A stretch of 64,000 nucleotides of DNA from Acidimangrovimonas pyrenivorans (GTDB lineage: Bacteria > Pseudomonadota > Alphaproteobacteria > Rhodobacterales > Rhodobacteraceae): the NCBI RefSeq assembly GCF_042643245.1, contig NZ_JBHRSK010000002.1, positions 62,001 to 126,000 on the forward strand, given 5' to 3'. The position numbers and the translations under genes were made by a program. This document shows, one piece after another, positions 26,441-35,520 of this stretch. The notes beneath the pieces are model-generated. The model had not been told where the DNA came from, searched no databases, and saw nothing but the letters and a program-made list of their open reading frames with translations. How positions within the stretch are numbered: position 1 is the stretch's first letter; each line of letters opens with the position of its first letter.

Positions 26441-27799
26441 TCAACCTTTGCGCACCGGGGTTTTCATCGTCACCAGTTCTTCCGACATGGTCGGGTGAAC
26501 GGCCACGGTGCGATCGAAATCCTCTTTGGTCGCGCCCATCTTGATCGCCACCGCCGCCAGCTGGATCATCTCGCCCGCCTGCGGCGCGACGATATGGCAC
26601 CCCAGCACCTTGCGGCTTTGCTGGCTGACGATCAGCTTCATCAGCACCCGGTCCTCGCGGCCGGCGAACAGCGTCTGCATCGGCCGGAAAGCGGCGCAAT
26701 AGACCTCGATCGGCTCCTGCTCGCGCGCGGCCTCCTCGGTCAGGCCGACCGAGCCGAATTCCGGCTGGGTGAAGACGGCGCTGGCAACGAGATCGTGATC
26801 GGCCGTGGTCGGCACGCCGGCGAAGACGGTGCGGGCGAAGGCCTGGCCCTCGCGGATCGCCACCGGGGTCAGGTTGATGCGGTCGGTGACATCGCCGACG
26901 GCATAGATCGAGGGCACCGAGCTCTGGCTGTAGGCATCGACCTCGACCTGGCCGTTGCGGCCCAGCCTGACGCCCAGTTCCTCGAGCCCGAGCCCGGCCG
27001 AGTTCGGCACCCGGCCGGTGGCATACATCACCGCGTCGAATTCGCGGTCGTGGCCGTCGGTCGAGACGACGCGGATGCCCGTGTCGGTCTTCTCCATCCG
27101 GATCACGTCGGTGCCGCAATGGATCGCGATGCCGCTTTCGCGCATCGCCTCGGCGACATGGCCGCGGGCCTCGTCATCGAAGCCGCGCAGGATCTGGGCG
27201 CCGCGGTAATATTGCGCCACCTCGATGCCGAGCCCGTTGAGGATGCAGGCGAATTCCGAGGCGATGTAACCGCCGCCGACCACCAGCGTCCGCTTCGGCA
27301 GCGCATCGAGCTTGAACACCTCGTTCGAGGTGATCGCCAGTTCGGCGCCGGGGAAATCGGGGATGAAGGGCCGGCCGCCGGTGGCGATCAGGATATGCGC
27401 CGCGGTGACGGTCTCGCCCGAGGCAAGGCGCACGGTATGGGCGTCTTCCAGCACCGCGCGCTCGTCGAAGATCGTCACCCCGGCGCCGTCGAGCCCGCTG
27501 CGATAGGCCTTTTCCAGCCGGTTCAGCTCGGCATCCAGTTTGGCGCGGAACACCGACCAGTCGAAATCGCCGATCTGCGCGTCCCAGCCATAGGCGCGGG
27601 CATCCTCGACCGCCGAGGGGTATTCCGAGGCGAAGACCATCAGCTTCTTGGGCACGCAGCCGCGGATGACGCAGGTGCCGCCCATGCGGTATTCCTCGGC
27701 CAGCGCGACGTTGGCCTTGCCCTCGGTCGCGGCGATGCGGGCGGCGCGCACCCCGCCAGAGCCGCCGCCGATGACGAAGAGGTCGTAGTCGAAAGTCAT
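26441..27799 (-). CDS. gor: Glutathione-disulfide reductase
   Basis: 452 residues. FAD motif GGGSGGVRAAR, redox-active disulfide GGTCVIRGCVPKK, the NADPH-binding VVGGGYIASEFA, and the C-terminal interface HPTMSEELVTM with the catalytic His. It reduces oxidised glutathione in the cytoplasm. I placed the start at MTFDYDLFVIGGG (27799). An ATG at 27811 overlapping the rpiA stop is also possible and adds four residues. Confidence 0.94.
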   Translation of the reverse strand: MTFDYDLFVIGGGSGGVRAARIAATEGKANVALAEEYRMGGTCVIRGCVPKKLMVFASEYPSAVEDARAYGWDAQIGDFDWSVFRAKLDAELNRLEKAYRSGLDGAGVTIFDERAVLEDAHTVRLASGETVTAAHILIATGGRPFIPDFPGAELAITSNEVFKLDALPKRTLVVGGGYIASEFACILNGLGIEVAQYYRGAQILRGFDDEARGHVAEAMRESGIAIHCGTDVIRMEKTDTGIRVVSTDGHDREFDAVMYATGRVPNSAGLGLEELGVRLGRNGQVEVDAYSQSSVPSIYAVGDVTDRINLTPVAIREGQAFARTVFAGVPTTADHDLVASAVFTQPEFGSVGLTEEAAREQEPIEVYCAAFRPMQTLFAGREDRVLMKLIVSQQSRKVLGCHIVAPQAGEMIQLAAVAIKMGATKEDFDRTVAVHPTMSEELVTMKTPVRKG

Positions 27800-27803
27800 T
27801 CCG

Positions 27804-28592
27804 TCACTCATCCAGGTCGGCGAAGATATTGTCGCTGTCGGCGAATTCGATCCGTTCCTCCGCCGTCGTGCCCTCGTTGATGTCGCGCAGCTCGACCTTG
27901 CCGTCGCCATGGCCGATCACGACGACGTCGCAGATGTCGATGAACAGACCGTTCTCGACGACGCCGGGGATCTGGTTGAGCACCAGCGCCAGCTGGCGGG
28001 CATTGCCGATCCGCTGCAGGTGCAGGTCGACGATGTAGTTGCCCTCGTCGGTGACGAAGGGCGCCTCGCCGTTCATCCGCAGCGAGGCCTCGCGGCCGAG
28101 CACGTCGAGCCCGACCAGCGTCTCCTCGATCAGCGCCTTCGAGGTCTGCCAGCCGAAGGGCACGACCTCGACCGGCAGCGGGAAGGCACCGAGCTGGGCC
28201 ACTTCCTTGGCGACATCGGCGATGACGATCATCCGGTCCGAGGCGGTGGCGACGATCTTCTCCTGCAGCAGCGCCCCGCCGCCGCCCTTGATCAGGTTGA
28301 GATTGGCGTCGAACTCGTCGGCGCCGTCGATGGTGAGGTCGAGCCACTTGGCCTCGTCCAGCCCGAGCACGGTGATGCCGCATTGGCGGGCCAGCTCGGC
28401 GGTGCGGCTCGAGGTCGGGACGCCGGTGATCTTCAGCCCCTCCTCGCGCACCCGCTCGCCCAGGCAGCGCACCATCCAGGCCGCGGTCGACCCGGTGCCG
28501 AGGCCGAGGCGCATCCCGTCCTCGACGAAATCGACAGCGCGCCTGGCGGCGACGAATTTCGCCTTGTCGATGGGAGAGAGTTCAGCGGCCAT
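27804..28592 (-). CDS. rpiA: Ribose-5-phosphate isomerase A
   Basis: 262 residues. It interconverts ribose-5-phosphate and ribulose-5-phosphate. Family segments are GLGTGSTAAWMV (about 30-41), DGADEFDANLNLIKGGGGALLQEK (the catalytic DGADE block and KGGGG) and EKIVA. AAGGAG precedes the ATG. It is the first gene of a minus-strand set with gor. The last 25 residues are acidic and extend past the usual core. Confidence 0.95.
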   Translation of the reverse strand: MAAELSPIDKAKFVAARRAVDFVEDGMRLGLGTGSTAAWMVRCLGERVREEGLKITGVPTSSRTAELARQCGITVLGLDEAKWLDLTIDGADEFDANLNLIKGGGGALLQEKIVATASDRMIVIADVAKEVAQLGAFPLPVEVVPFGWQTSKALIEETLVGLDVLGREASLRMNGEAPFVTDEGNYIVDLHLQRIGNARQLALVLNQIPGVVENGLFIDICDVVVIGHGDGKVELRDINEGTTAEERIEFADSDNIFADLDE

Positions 28593-28699
28593 GTCGGTCT
28601 CCTTGGAAATCGCTGGTTTCGCTTATAGGCAATCCGCACCGCAGGGGCGAGGGGGCAATTGCCGCGGTGCCGCGATGTGAAGGCGCCGGCTTGCCGGTT

Positions 28700-29620
28700 T
28701 CAGGGTTGCGCCGGGGCCGGACGCTCGACCGGCCGGGCCAGTGCCCGCTCGCGCCAGACGATGTAGAGCCCGGCGGCGATGGTCAAGCCGATCCCGGCCA
28801 GCGCGAGGCCGTCGGGGAAATCGCCGAAGACGACGAATCCGGTGATCGTGGCGAAGGGGATTTCCAGGTATTGCATCGGCGCCAGGGTCGAGGCCGGGGC
28901 GAAGCGCAGCGACCAGGTCATGAACAGATGGGCGAAGGTGCCCAGCGCGCCCAGCAGCACCAGCAGGTGCCAGGGCTGGGAGGCCGTCAGCAGCGGCCCG
29001 ACCGGGGGCAGGCCGATATGCCGCCCCAGCAGGCTGAGCGGGATCAGCAGCACGCAGGCGACGAGGCCGCTGACCGCCTGCAGCGCCACCGGCCCGGCCT
29101 CGCGCGAGACCTGGCGCGTCACCAGCATGAAGAAGGCGAAGATGACGGCGACGCCCAGCGGCAGCAGCGCCGGCGGCCCGACCTCGGCGAAGCTTGGCTT
29201 GATCACCAGCAGCGTGCCGACGAAGCCGACGACGCAGGCCATCAGCCGGCGCGAGCCGACTTCCTCGTTCAGGATGAAGCGGCCGAGCAGCAGCATGATG
29301 AAGGGCATGACGAAGGCGATGGCGACGGCATTGGCCAGCGGCAGGAAGCGCAGAGCCGAGATCATCGTGCCGATCCCGGCGATATGCAGCAGGGTCCGCA
29401 GCACGGTCAGCCGCAGCCCGCGCCGGCTGAGCCGCAGGCTGTCGCCGGTGGCCAGCACCAGCGGCACCAGGATCACCGCCTGGGCGACGAAGCGCAGCGT
29501 CACCAAGTGGATCAGCGCCACCTGGCCGCCCAATACCTTGGCCGTCGCGTCCCCCATGGTGGCGAGGGCGCAGAAGACGAGCATCAGCAGGATGCCGAGA
29601 ACGGGGCGGTCACTGGTCAT
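28700..29620 (-). CDS. DMT-family (EamA) transporter
   Basis: 306 residues with ten membrane helices arranged as two EamA repeats. It is an inner-membrane exporter or uptake carrier for a small metabolite, but its substrate is unknown. I took the start at MTSDRPVLGILLML. It resembles the second DMT gene at 33825 in both repeats (SFAEVGPPALLPLG versus SFATFGAVAFFPLG), so the two are paralogues a few kilobases apart. No operon partner is evident. Confidence 0.88.
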   Translation of the reverse strand: MTSDRPVLGILLMLVFCALATMGDATAKVLGGQVALIHLVTLRFVAQAVILVPLVLATGDSLRLSRRGLRLTVLRTLLHIAGIGTMISALRFLPLANAVAIAFVMPFIMLLLGRFILNEEVGSRRLMACVVGFVGTLLVIKPSFAEVGPPALLPLGVAVIFAFFMLVTRQVSREAGPVALQAVSGLVACVLLIPLSLLGRHIGLPPVGPLLTASQPWHLLVLLGALGTFAHLFMTWSLRFAPASTLAPMQYLEIPFATITGFVVFGDFPDGLALAGIGLTIAAGLYIVWRERALARPVERPAPAQP

Positions 29621-30075
29621 GACGGGGACGATAGAGGCGGCCGCGCGGGGGCGCAATCGGGGATAGGGTGACCCAGAGGCACTTGGCAGAGCGAAGACGT
29701 GACCGGCCCGCTCGCGGGGTGGCCGGCATGCTCAGAGGCGCGCCGGTCGCCCTAGAACCGGGCCTTCCGCCGACACGACGCAAGCAGGGCGAGCGCCTGC
29801 TCGTGGGATGGCGCTCGCAACCTCAGAACGGGGCAGTTTATGCCGGCCAAGCCCCTCCACGATAGGAGCGTCGCGCGCAGTTCCCCAAAGCGCCAGCCCG
29901 TCACGCCAAAGGCATGCCGACGATACGCGGCGCACCTGCGGTGCGACGGGACGGACAGGCGCTCGCCCTGCGCGGTTCCCGCGCGCACCGGGCGGGAAGA
30001 CACCAGGCCCAAGACCGCACCTCCCGCCAAGCGCTCCGAGACCGCTCAAGCTCGCCCGTGATCCACTAATCCCCC
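29621..30075. other. 455-bp stretch without a supported gene
   Basis: Between the DMT gene start and the sdaA stop. Both strands carry only short open frames rich in Arg, Ala and Gly. The longest on the minus strand (29752-30030, 92 codons) has no ribosome site or recognised fold. No tRNA fold, terminator or repeat of the kind found elsewhere in the window was seen. Promoter sequences for the leftward DMT gene may lie near its left end. Confidence 0.5.
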
Positions 30076-31455
30076 TCAGCAGTTCGGCACGTTCACCGCC
30101 AGCCCGCCGAGCGAGGTTTCCTTGTATTTCTCGTGCATGTCGTGCCCGGTCTGGCGCATGGTCTCGATCGCCGCATCGAGGCTGACCAGGTGCTTGCCGT
30201 CGCCGCGCAGCGACAGCGAGGCGGCGGACACCGCCTTGATCGCGCCCAGCCCGTTGCGCTCGATGCAGGGCACCTGGACGAGGCCCTTCACCGGGTCGCA
30301 GGTCATGCCGAGGTGATGCTCGAGCGCGATCTCGGCGGCGTTCTCGACCTGCTCGGGGCTGCCACCCAGCACCGCCGCCAGCCCGGCCGCCGCCATCGCC
30401 GAGGCGCTGCCGACCTCGGCCTGGCAGCCGCATTCGGCGCCCGAGATCGAGGCGTTGTGCTTGCACAGCCCGCCGATCGCCGCCGCCGTCAGCAGGAAAT
30501 CGGGCACCCGCGCCGCGCTCGCCCCCGGCACGTGGTCGAGCCAGTAGCGGATCACCGCCGGCACCACCCCGGCGGCACCGTTGGTCGGCGCCGTCACCAC
30601 CTGTCCGCCGGCCGCGTTCTCCTCGTTCACCGCCATGGCATAGACGCTCATCCAGTCGTTGATGACATGCGGGGCCGTGAGGTTCATGCCGCGCTCGGCC
30701 TCCAGCGCCTCGTGGATACCCCGCGCCCGGCGCCGGACGTTGAGCCCGCCGGGCAGGATGCCGCTGCCGGCCAGCCCGCGGTCGATGCAGGCTCCCATCA
30801 CCTGCCACAGCCGCGCCAGCCCGGCCTCAATCTCGGCCTCGCTGCGGAACACCCGCTCGTTGGCGCGCTTCATCTGGGCGATGGTCTTGCCGCTTTCCGC
30901 CGCCATCGCCAGCATCTCGGCCGCGGTCTGGAACGGGAACGGCACCGGCGAGCGGGCATTGTCGGCCTTGGGATCGCGCGCGGCCAGTTCCTCCTCGGTC
31001 AGCACGAAGCCGCCGCCGATGGAATAGAACACCTCCTGCATCAGCACGTCGCCCTGGGCGTCGGTGGCCGACAGGATCATCGCGTTGGCATGGCCGGGCA
31101 GCGCCGGGCCGTAATCGAAGCTCAGGTCCCGGGCCGGGTCGAAGGCCAGCTCCGGCAGGCCCGGCGGCGTCACCCGACCGCTGGCCCTGATCCCGGCCAG
31201 CGCCGCCTCGGCCTTGTCGGCGTCGTAGCGCTCGGGGTCGAAGCCCGCGAGGCCGAGGATCGTCGCCCGGTCGGTCGCGTGCCCGACCCCGGTGAAGGCG
31301 AGCGAACCGTGCAGCGAGGCCTTGAGCCCGGCCGGGTGGAACGGGCTGCCGCGCAGCATGTCGAGAAAGCGGCCGGCGGCGACCATCGGCCCCATCGTGT
31401 GGCTCGAGGACGGGCCGATGCCGACCTTGAAGATGTCGAAGACCGAAAGAAACAA
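30076..31455 (-). CDS. sdaA: L-serine ammonia-lyase (iron-sulfur, single chain)
   Basis: 459 residues. It converts L-serine to pyruvate and ammonia with a 4Fe-4S cluster. The N-terminal domain opens with the signature FKVGIGPSSSHTMGPM. In the C-terminal alpha domain the cluster cysteines lie in GAECGCQAE and in MTCDPVKGLVQVPC, and the chain ends VNVPNC, whose terminal Cys is known to enter the active site in this family. The start is TTG at 31455 with AGGAG six bases upstream. No ATG gives the conserved N-terminus. Confidence 0.94.
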   Translation of the reverse strand: MFLSVFDIFKVGIGPSSSHTMGPMVAAGRFLDMLRGSPFHPAGLKASLHGSLAFTGVGHATDRATILGLAGFDPERYDADKAEAALAGIRASGRVTPPGLPELAFDPARDLSFDYGPALPGHANAMILSATDAQGDVLMQEVFYSIGGGFVLTEEELAARDPKADNARSPVPFPFQTAAEMLAMAAESGKTIAQMKRANERVFRSEAEIEAGLARLWQVMGACIDRGLAGSGILPGGLNVRRRARGIHEALEAERGMNLTAPHVINDWMSVYAMAVNEENAAGGQVVTAPTNGAAGVVPAVIRYWLDHVPGASAARVPDFLLTAAAIGGLCKHNASISGAECGCQAEVGSASAMAAAGLAAVLGGSPEQVENAAEIALEHHLGMTCDPVKGLVQVPCIERNGLGAIKAVSAASLSLRGDGKHLVSLDAAIETMRQTGHDMHEKYKETSLGGLAVNVPNC

Positions 31456-31566
31456 GGCGCGCTCCTGCTGTTCGCGGCGGAGAGTGCGGCGGGCCGGACC
31501 GGATTGCCAGACCGAAAGCGACGCTTTGCAGCCGAAACGGCGCGGGCGCGTCGTCGCAGCCCGCGC

Positions 31567-31958
31567 TCAACGCCCGCCAGCCGCGCCCGGCACCTGCCGG
31601 AAGGCGCGCGCCGCCTCCGGAAGCCGCTCCAGAACCCGTTCGAAATCCGCCGCGTCGACATGTCGGCGCAGCGCCCAGGCGACATCGCCGATCACCGTTT
31701 CCGGGCAGAAGTTGTGGTTGCGCCGGACGTCGCGGGCCGCGCGCATCATCTGCTCCCGGTCGGCGAAGGGCACCGGCATCACCGGCAGCCAGCCGGCAAC
31801 GAAGATCGCCCGCAGCACCGCCGGCGGAAGACCCGGAAGACGGCATCGGCGCAGGTATAGGCGACATTGTCCGATGGCGTCCCCAGTCGCTCGCGCGCAT
31901 CGGCCAGGTAGGCGCGAAATTCCTCGGTGGCATGGCGATAGGTGAAGGGCATCGGCAT
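31567..31958 (-). pseudogene. DUF2267-family gene broken by a frameshift
   Basis: The start MPMPFTYRHATEEF at 31958 runs in one frame to about 31835 (ADAVFRVFRRR). The protein then continues in another frame (LPPAVLRAIFVAGW to the stop at 31567) with NHNFCPETVIGDVAWALRRHV. Both halves look like one DUF2267 protein. As I recall the family, about a dozen residues normally sit between the two halves, so a small deletion at the direct repeat GTCTTCCG is likely. A sequencing error remains possible. Function unknown. Confidence 0.65.
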
Positions 31959-32001
31959 GGTGGCAATATGCCCCGACCAAGGGACAGATGCAGCCCCTAG
32001 C

Positions 32002-32056
32002 CTTTCTTCTTTGCCCCAATACTCCACGGGGGTCCGGGGGTGTGAAACCCCCGGCC
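32002..32056 (-). repeat. Intergenic hairpin repeat, copy A
   Basis: Read on the minus strand: hairpin CCGGGGGT...ACCCCCGG, then GGACCCCCGTGGAGTATT, then GGCAAAGAAGAAAGG. It begins about 7 bp after the GST stop codon, in GST orientation. It shares layout and core with the copies at 33562, 33637, 38201, 47549, 49729, 49791 and 61536. Confidence 0.7.
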
Positions 32057-32062
32057 TTGCCC

Positions 32063-32752
32063 TCAGGTCGCGCTGCCCTCTGGCGGTTCCGCGTAGCCCG
32101 GCGCCGAGAAGGGTGTCGGCCCCAGCCCCTCGGCCTCGGCACAGCGCCGGGCGGCCGGCCGCGCCTCCGCCGCCTCTGCCAGTGTCTTGAGCGCGGGCGT
32201 GTCGTCAAGCCGGAACCAGCCGGTCCCGCCCCGCGGGTAGAGCGCCGCCCAGCGCATCAGCCCGGCAAGGTAGCAGGACAGCACCGAGGGGGCCTCGGGC
32301 GAGAGCCAGTCCGGCGCCTCCGCCGCCACGACGTCGAGCAGGCCGAAATGGCGCGCGATCCGCCGCCCGGCGATGGCGTGGAAGCCCGCTTCGCAGCCCG
32401 GCGGCGCATAGCGTTCGGGATAGAACAGCTGGCGCAGGTCGGCGTGGAGCGTGTTGGCGGTGAAGAACAGCCACTTGAGGAAGGCGCCGCGCGCCGGGTC
32501 CAGCGGCGCCGGGGCCAGCGCGCCGTGGCGTTCGGACAGCCAGAGCAGGATGGCGCCGGTCTCGAAGATCGGCCCGTCGGCGGTTTCCAGCACCGGGATC
32601 AGTCCGGCGGGGTTGAGCGCGCGATAGGCCGCCCCCTCCTGTTCCCGCGCCGCCCGGTCGACCAGCCGCGTCTGGTAGGGCGCGCCCAGTTCCTCGAGCG
32701 CGAGGCGGACGATCAGCGAGGCATTGTCGGGCGCGTAGTGCAGCAGATACAT
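32063..32752 (-). CDS. Glutathione S-transferase
   Basis: 229 residues. The thioredoxin-like N-terminal domain (about 1-78) holds the glutathione-binding stretch NPAGLIPVLETADGPIFETGAIL with the cis-Pro and the E-T/S pair. The C-terminal domain is all helical. AAAGGA lies seven bases before the ATG. It probably conjugates or isomerises a small electrophile; the class and substrate are not clear. A repeat copy follows immediately. It is divergent from the broken LysE gene. Confidence 0.88.
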   Translation of the reverse strand: MYLLHYAPDNASLIVRLALEELGAPYQTRLVDRAAREQEGAAYRALNPAGLIPVLETADGPIFETGAILLWLSERHGALAPAPLDPARGAFLKWLFFTANTLHADLRQLFYPERYAPPGCEAGFHAIAGRRIARHFGLLDVVAAEAPDWLSPEAPSVLSCYLAGLMRWAALYPRGGTGWFRLDDTPALKTLAEAAEARPAARRCAEAEGLGPTPFSAPGYAEPPEGSAT

Positions 32753-32912
32753 CGGCGGTTCCTTTCGGGCATCTGGTGACCGGTTTGGCCGCAGCGCAAG
32801 CCGGCGGCGCGCCGGAAAGCGACCCCGGCCGGATCAACCGCGCCGCGAGAAACGTCTCGACATTGCGCCGCCCGCCCCTGGACATGGGGCATCTCCGGAC
32901 AGGGCCAGATCC

Positions 32913-33602
32913 ATGCCCCTCGACTCCGGCTTCGCCTTCGTCGCCGCCCTGCTGCTCTGGGTGGCGATCCCCGGCCCCGGCCTCCTGATGGGGGCGGCCG
33001 CGCGCTTTCCTGCGGCGTCCGCTCCACCCTCGGGCTGATCGGCGGCATCCTCTTGGGGAACGTCTTCTACATGGCGCCGGTCTTCCTCGGCCTCGCGGCG
33101 CTGGGGAAATTGCCGGGCGAGTTCTTCGTCGTCGTCCGCATCCTCGCCGCGCTCTACCTGATCTGGCTCGGCATCGCGCTGTGGCGCAAGCCGCCCGGGA
33201 AGCCGCAGGCGCCGGCCGCGGCCCAGGGCGACCGGGGGGAAGAGCTTCCTGACCGGCTTCGGCCTGACGCTCGGCAATCCCGAGGCGATCCTGTTCCATC
33301 TCGGTTTCCTGCCGACCTTCTTCGACCTGCCCCGGCTGTGGGCGCTGGACGCGGTGGCGATCATCGCGATCTTCGTCGCCATGCTCGGCACCGCCTTCGC
33401 GCTCTACGCCCTCGCCACCAGCCGCGCCGGCGCCGTCTTCGACAGCCCGGCCCGGATGCGCCGGCTCGACTGCGCCTCCGGCAGCCTGCTGATCGGCGCC
33501 GGCGGCGTGGTGCTGCTGAAGCGCGCCTTACGGGACCGCTCTCGATGGGGCCGCCGAGGAGCGCCCCAGGGGCAGCCTGCCTCCGGCGGGGATATTTTTT
33601 GA
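32913..33602 (+). pseudogene. LysE/RhtB-family exporter gene with two compensating frameshifts
   Basis: The start MPLDSGFAFVAALLLWVAIPGPGLL is typical of LysE transporters. The frame breaks near 33003-33012, where one base appears lost, and continues as STLGLIGGILLGNVFYMAPVF in a second frame. It returns to the first frame at a six-G run (33234-33239), where one base appears extra, as KSFLTGFGLTLGNPEAILF. Joined, the product is a six-helix amino-acid exporter. The stop at 33600 lies inside a repeat copy. Either a real pseudogene or two assembly errors. Confidence 0.7.
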
Positions 33603-33612
33603 ACAGAAAGTG
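33562..33612 (+). repeat. Intergenic hairpin repeat, copy B1
   Basis: GCCCCAGGGGC hairpin, then CTCCGGCGGGGATATTTTTT, then GAACAGAAAGTG. It overlaps the 3' end of the LysE-like gene, supplies its stop codon, and is in that gene's orientation. With B2 it forms an inverted pair. Confidence 0.65.
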
Positions 33613-33629
33613 AGGCGCGCGCACCTCCC

Positions 33630-33684
33630 CCACTTTCTGCTCGAAAATATCCTCGGGGAGCGCGAGGGGCAGACAGCCCCTCGC
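33630..33684 (-). repeat. Intergenic hairpin repeat, copy B2 (inverted partner of B1)
   Basis: On the minus strand: GAGGGGCTGTCTGCCCCTC hairpin, then CCCCGAGGATATTTTCGAG, then CAGAAAGTG. Its 22-base tail is nearly the reverse complement of the B1 tail, so the two can pair. This is the one copy that does not directly follow a gene on its own strand. Confidence 0.65.
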
Positions 33685-33824
33685 CCTTTCCTGCGCACCA
33701 TTGCCCAGGCGCAATGGCGGCGGGGCAAACGCTCCCCCGCCTTTCGTCCCCGAACATCCAAACCCGTCCCCGCGATGTCGCAAACCGGACGGACTTGGCA
33801 CCGCGCCGGCCCTATCCGCGGCGG

Positions 33825-34796
33825 ATGAGCAGCACCGACCGCATCCCCCTCGGCATCGCCTTCATGCTGGGCTTCTGCGCCCTGGCGCCGATGATCGACG
33901 TCTCTTCCAAGCTGGCCGCGCAGAGCGTGCCGGTGGGCGAGATCACCCTGGCCCGCTTCGTCGTCCAGGCCGCGCTGATGGCGCCGCTGGTCTGGTGGCA
34001 GGGCCAGAGCTTCCGGCTGCGCGGCCGGGCGCTGCAGCTCACCCTGCTGCGGGCCGCGGTCTCGATCCTGTCGACCTATTGCTTCGTCGCCGCCGTCCGG
34101 GTGATGCCGATCGCCGACGCGCTGGCCATCGTCTTCGTCGAGCCGTTCCTGATCCTCGGCCTCGGCTGGCTGATCTGGCACGAGCAGGTCGGCCCGCGCC
34201 GGATCGTCGCCTCGGGCGTCGGCTTCCTCGGCGCGCTCCTCGTGATCCAGCCCAGCTTCGCCACGTTCGGCGCCGTCGCCTTCTTCCCGCTCGGCACCGC
34301 GCTCGGCTTCGCGCTCTATATCCTGATCACCCGGCAGTTGGCGCCGCTGCAGCACCCGATCGAGATGCAGTTCCACACCGCCTTCGTCGCCATGGCGCTG
34401 TGGGCGCCGGTGATCTGGCTGGCCAAGGGCAGCGGGCTGCCGGCGCTCGACCCGGTGCGGCCCGAGGGCTGGGCCTGGGCGTTCCTCATCGGCGTCGGCG
34501 GCTTCGCGACGCTGTCGCATATCCTGATCGGCTTCGGGCTGCGCTTCGCCCCGGCAGCGACGCTGGCGCCGCTGCACTACCTCGAGATCGTCAGCGCGGC
34601 GACGGTCGGCTACCTGTTCTTCGGCAATTTCCCCGACGCGCTGACCTGGGCCGGGATCGGCGTCATCGTCGCCTCGGGCCTCTACATCATCCACCGCGAA
34701 CGGGTGCTGGCAAAGCGCCCGGCGCCAGCGCCCGCACCGCCGCTGCCAGCTGGCCCCGCGGCAGGATCACCAGCATCCGCGGCGCCGAGAAGCTGA
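33825..34796 (+). CDS. DMT-family (EamA) transporter
   Basis: 323 residues with ten membrane helices in two EamA repeats (the second near residues 160-290). Substrate unknown. The start MSSTDRIPLGIAF fits the family better than longer frames upstream. The last 25 residues are a Pro/Ala tail that lies inside the 3' end of the convergent thiamine diphosphokinase gene. It is a paralogue of the DMT gene at 28700. Confidence 0.85.
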   Translation: MSSTDRIPLGIAFMLGFCALAPMIDVSSKLAAQSVPVGEITLARFVVQAALMAPLVWWQGQSFRLRGRALQLTLLRAAVSILSTYCFVAAVRVMPIADALAIVFVEPFLILGLGWLIWHEQVGPRRIVASGVGFLGALLVIQPSFATFGAVAFFPLGTALGFALYILITRQLAPLQHPIEMQFHTAFVAMALWAPVIWLAKGSGLPALDPVRPEGWAWAFLIGVGGFATLSHILIGFGLRFAPAATLAPLHYLEIVSAATVGYLFFGNFPDALTWAGIGVIVASGLYIIHRERVLAKRPAPAPAPPLPAGPAAGSPASAAPRS

Positions 34797-35379
34797 GCCG
34801 CACCTCGCCGGCGACGACCCGGTTCGAGGTCCCGACCCGGCCGTCGGGCGCGAACTCGAGCCCCTCGATCGGCCATTCCAGCCCGGCGCTCTCGCCCTTG
34901 ACCGGGGCGAGCGGGAACAGCGACAGCCGGCTGCCCTTGCGCAAGTGCAACGTCAGGTCGCGCGGCGCCAGGAAGCACAGGTCGCTGCCGCCGAGCAGGA
35001 TGCAGGCACGGTCGGGATGGCGCGCCAGCGTGTTCAGCGCCGCCAGGCCGTGGTCGAAGCGCGGCCCCCAGAAGCCCAGCCCGAGCACGAAGGGCGCCGA
35101 GACATGGCGCAGCGCCTTGTCGAAATCCGTGGTTTCCTGCTCGTCGATGCGATAAAGACGGTCGGGGGGAAGGGTTGTCCGGGCCGCCGGCGTGAGCGAG
35201 TCGAGATCGCCGATCACCGCCTCGGGCGCGTGGCCCAGCGCCAGGGCCCGGTCGGCGCCGCCATCGGCCGCCACCAGCCGCGGCGCCAGGGCCAGGGCGG
35301 CCGCCAGGGCGGGCTTGGTTAACGCGCCGGCGCCAACCAGGGTGACCCCTGCGGGTGATTGGACAATCGCCTGTGTCAT
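34687..35379 (-). CDS. Thiamine diphosphokinase
   Basis: 230 residues. It transfers diphosphate from ATP to thiamine to make thiamine diphosphate. The catalytic domain shows ADGGADRAL, IGDLDSL and DEQETTDFDKAL, and the C-terminal beta domain shows SLFPLAP and TSNRVVAGEV. The ATG at 35379 is chosen to match the family N-terminus; no good SD is seen. The 3' end overlaps the convergent DMT gene by 110 bp. It is divergent from the large acidic protein gene. Confidence 0.88.
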   Translation of the reverse strand: MTQAIVQSPAGVTLVGAGALTKPALAAALALAPRLVAADGGADRALALGHAPEAVIGDLDSLTPAARTTLPPDRLYRIDEQETTDFDKALRHVSAPFVLGLGFWGPRFDHGLAALNTLARHPDRACILLGGSDLCFLAPRDLTLHLRKGSRLSLFPLAPVKGESAGLEWPIEGLEFAPDGRVGTSNRVVAGEVRLSFSAPRMLVILPRGQLAAAVRALAPGALPAPVRGG

Positions 35380-35520
35380 GCTTTTATTGTTCCCAAATAA
35401 GGCAAAGCGCCACGGTAACGGCCACATTCAATCCTTCAAAAGACCCCGTTCTGTCCACGGAAATGAACATGAACAAGGTAAATTGGACCGGATTGGTAAC
35501 GGCAGAAAGCGAGCGTATCG

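Noticed and set aside
29752..30030. 92-codon minus-strand open frame
   Set aside because: No ribosome site, no recognised fold, and composition matches random GC-rich sequence.
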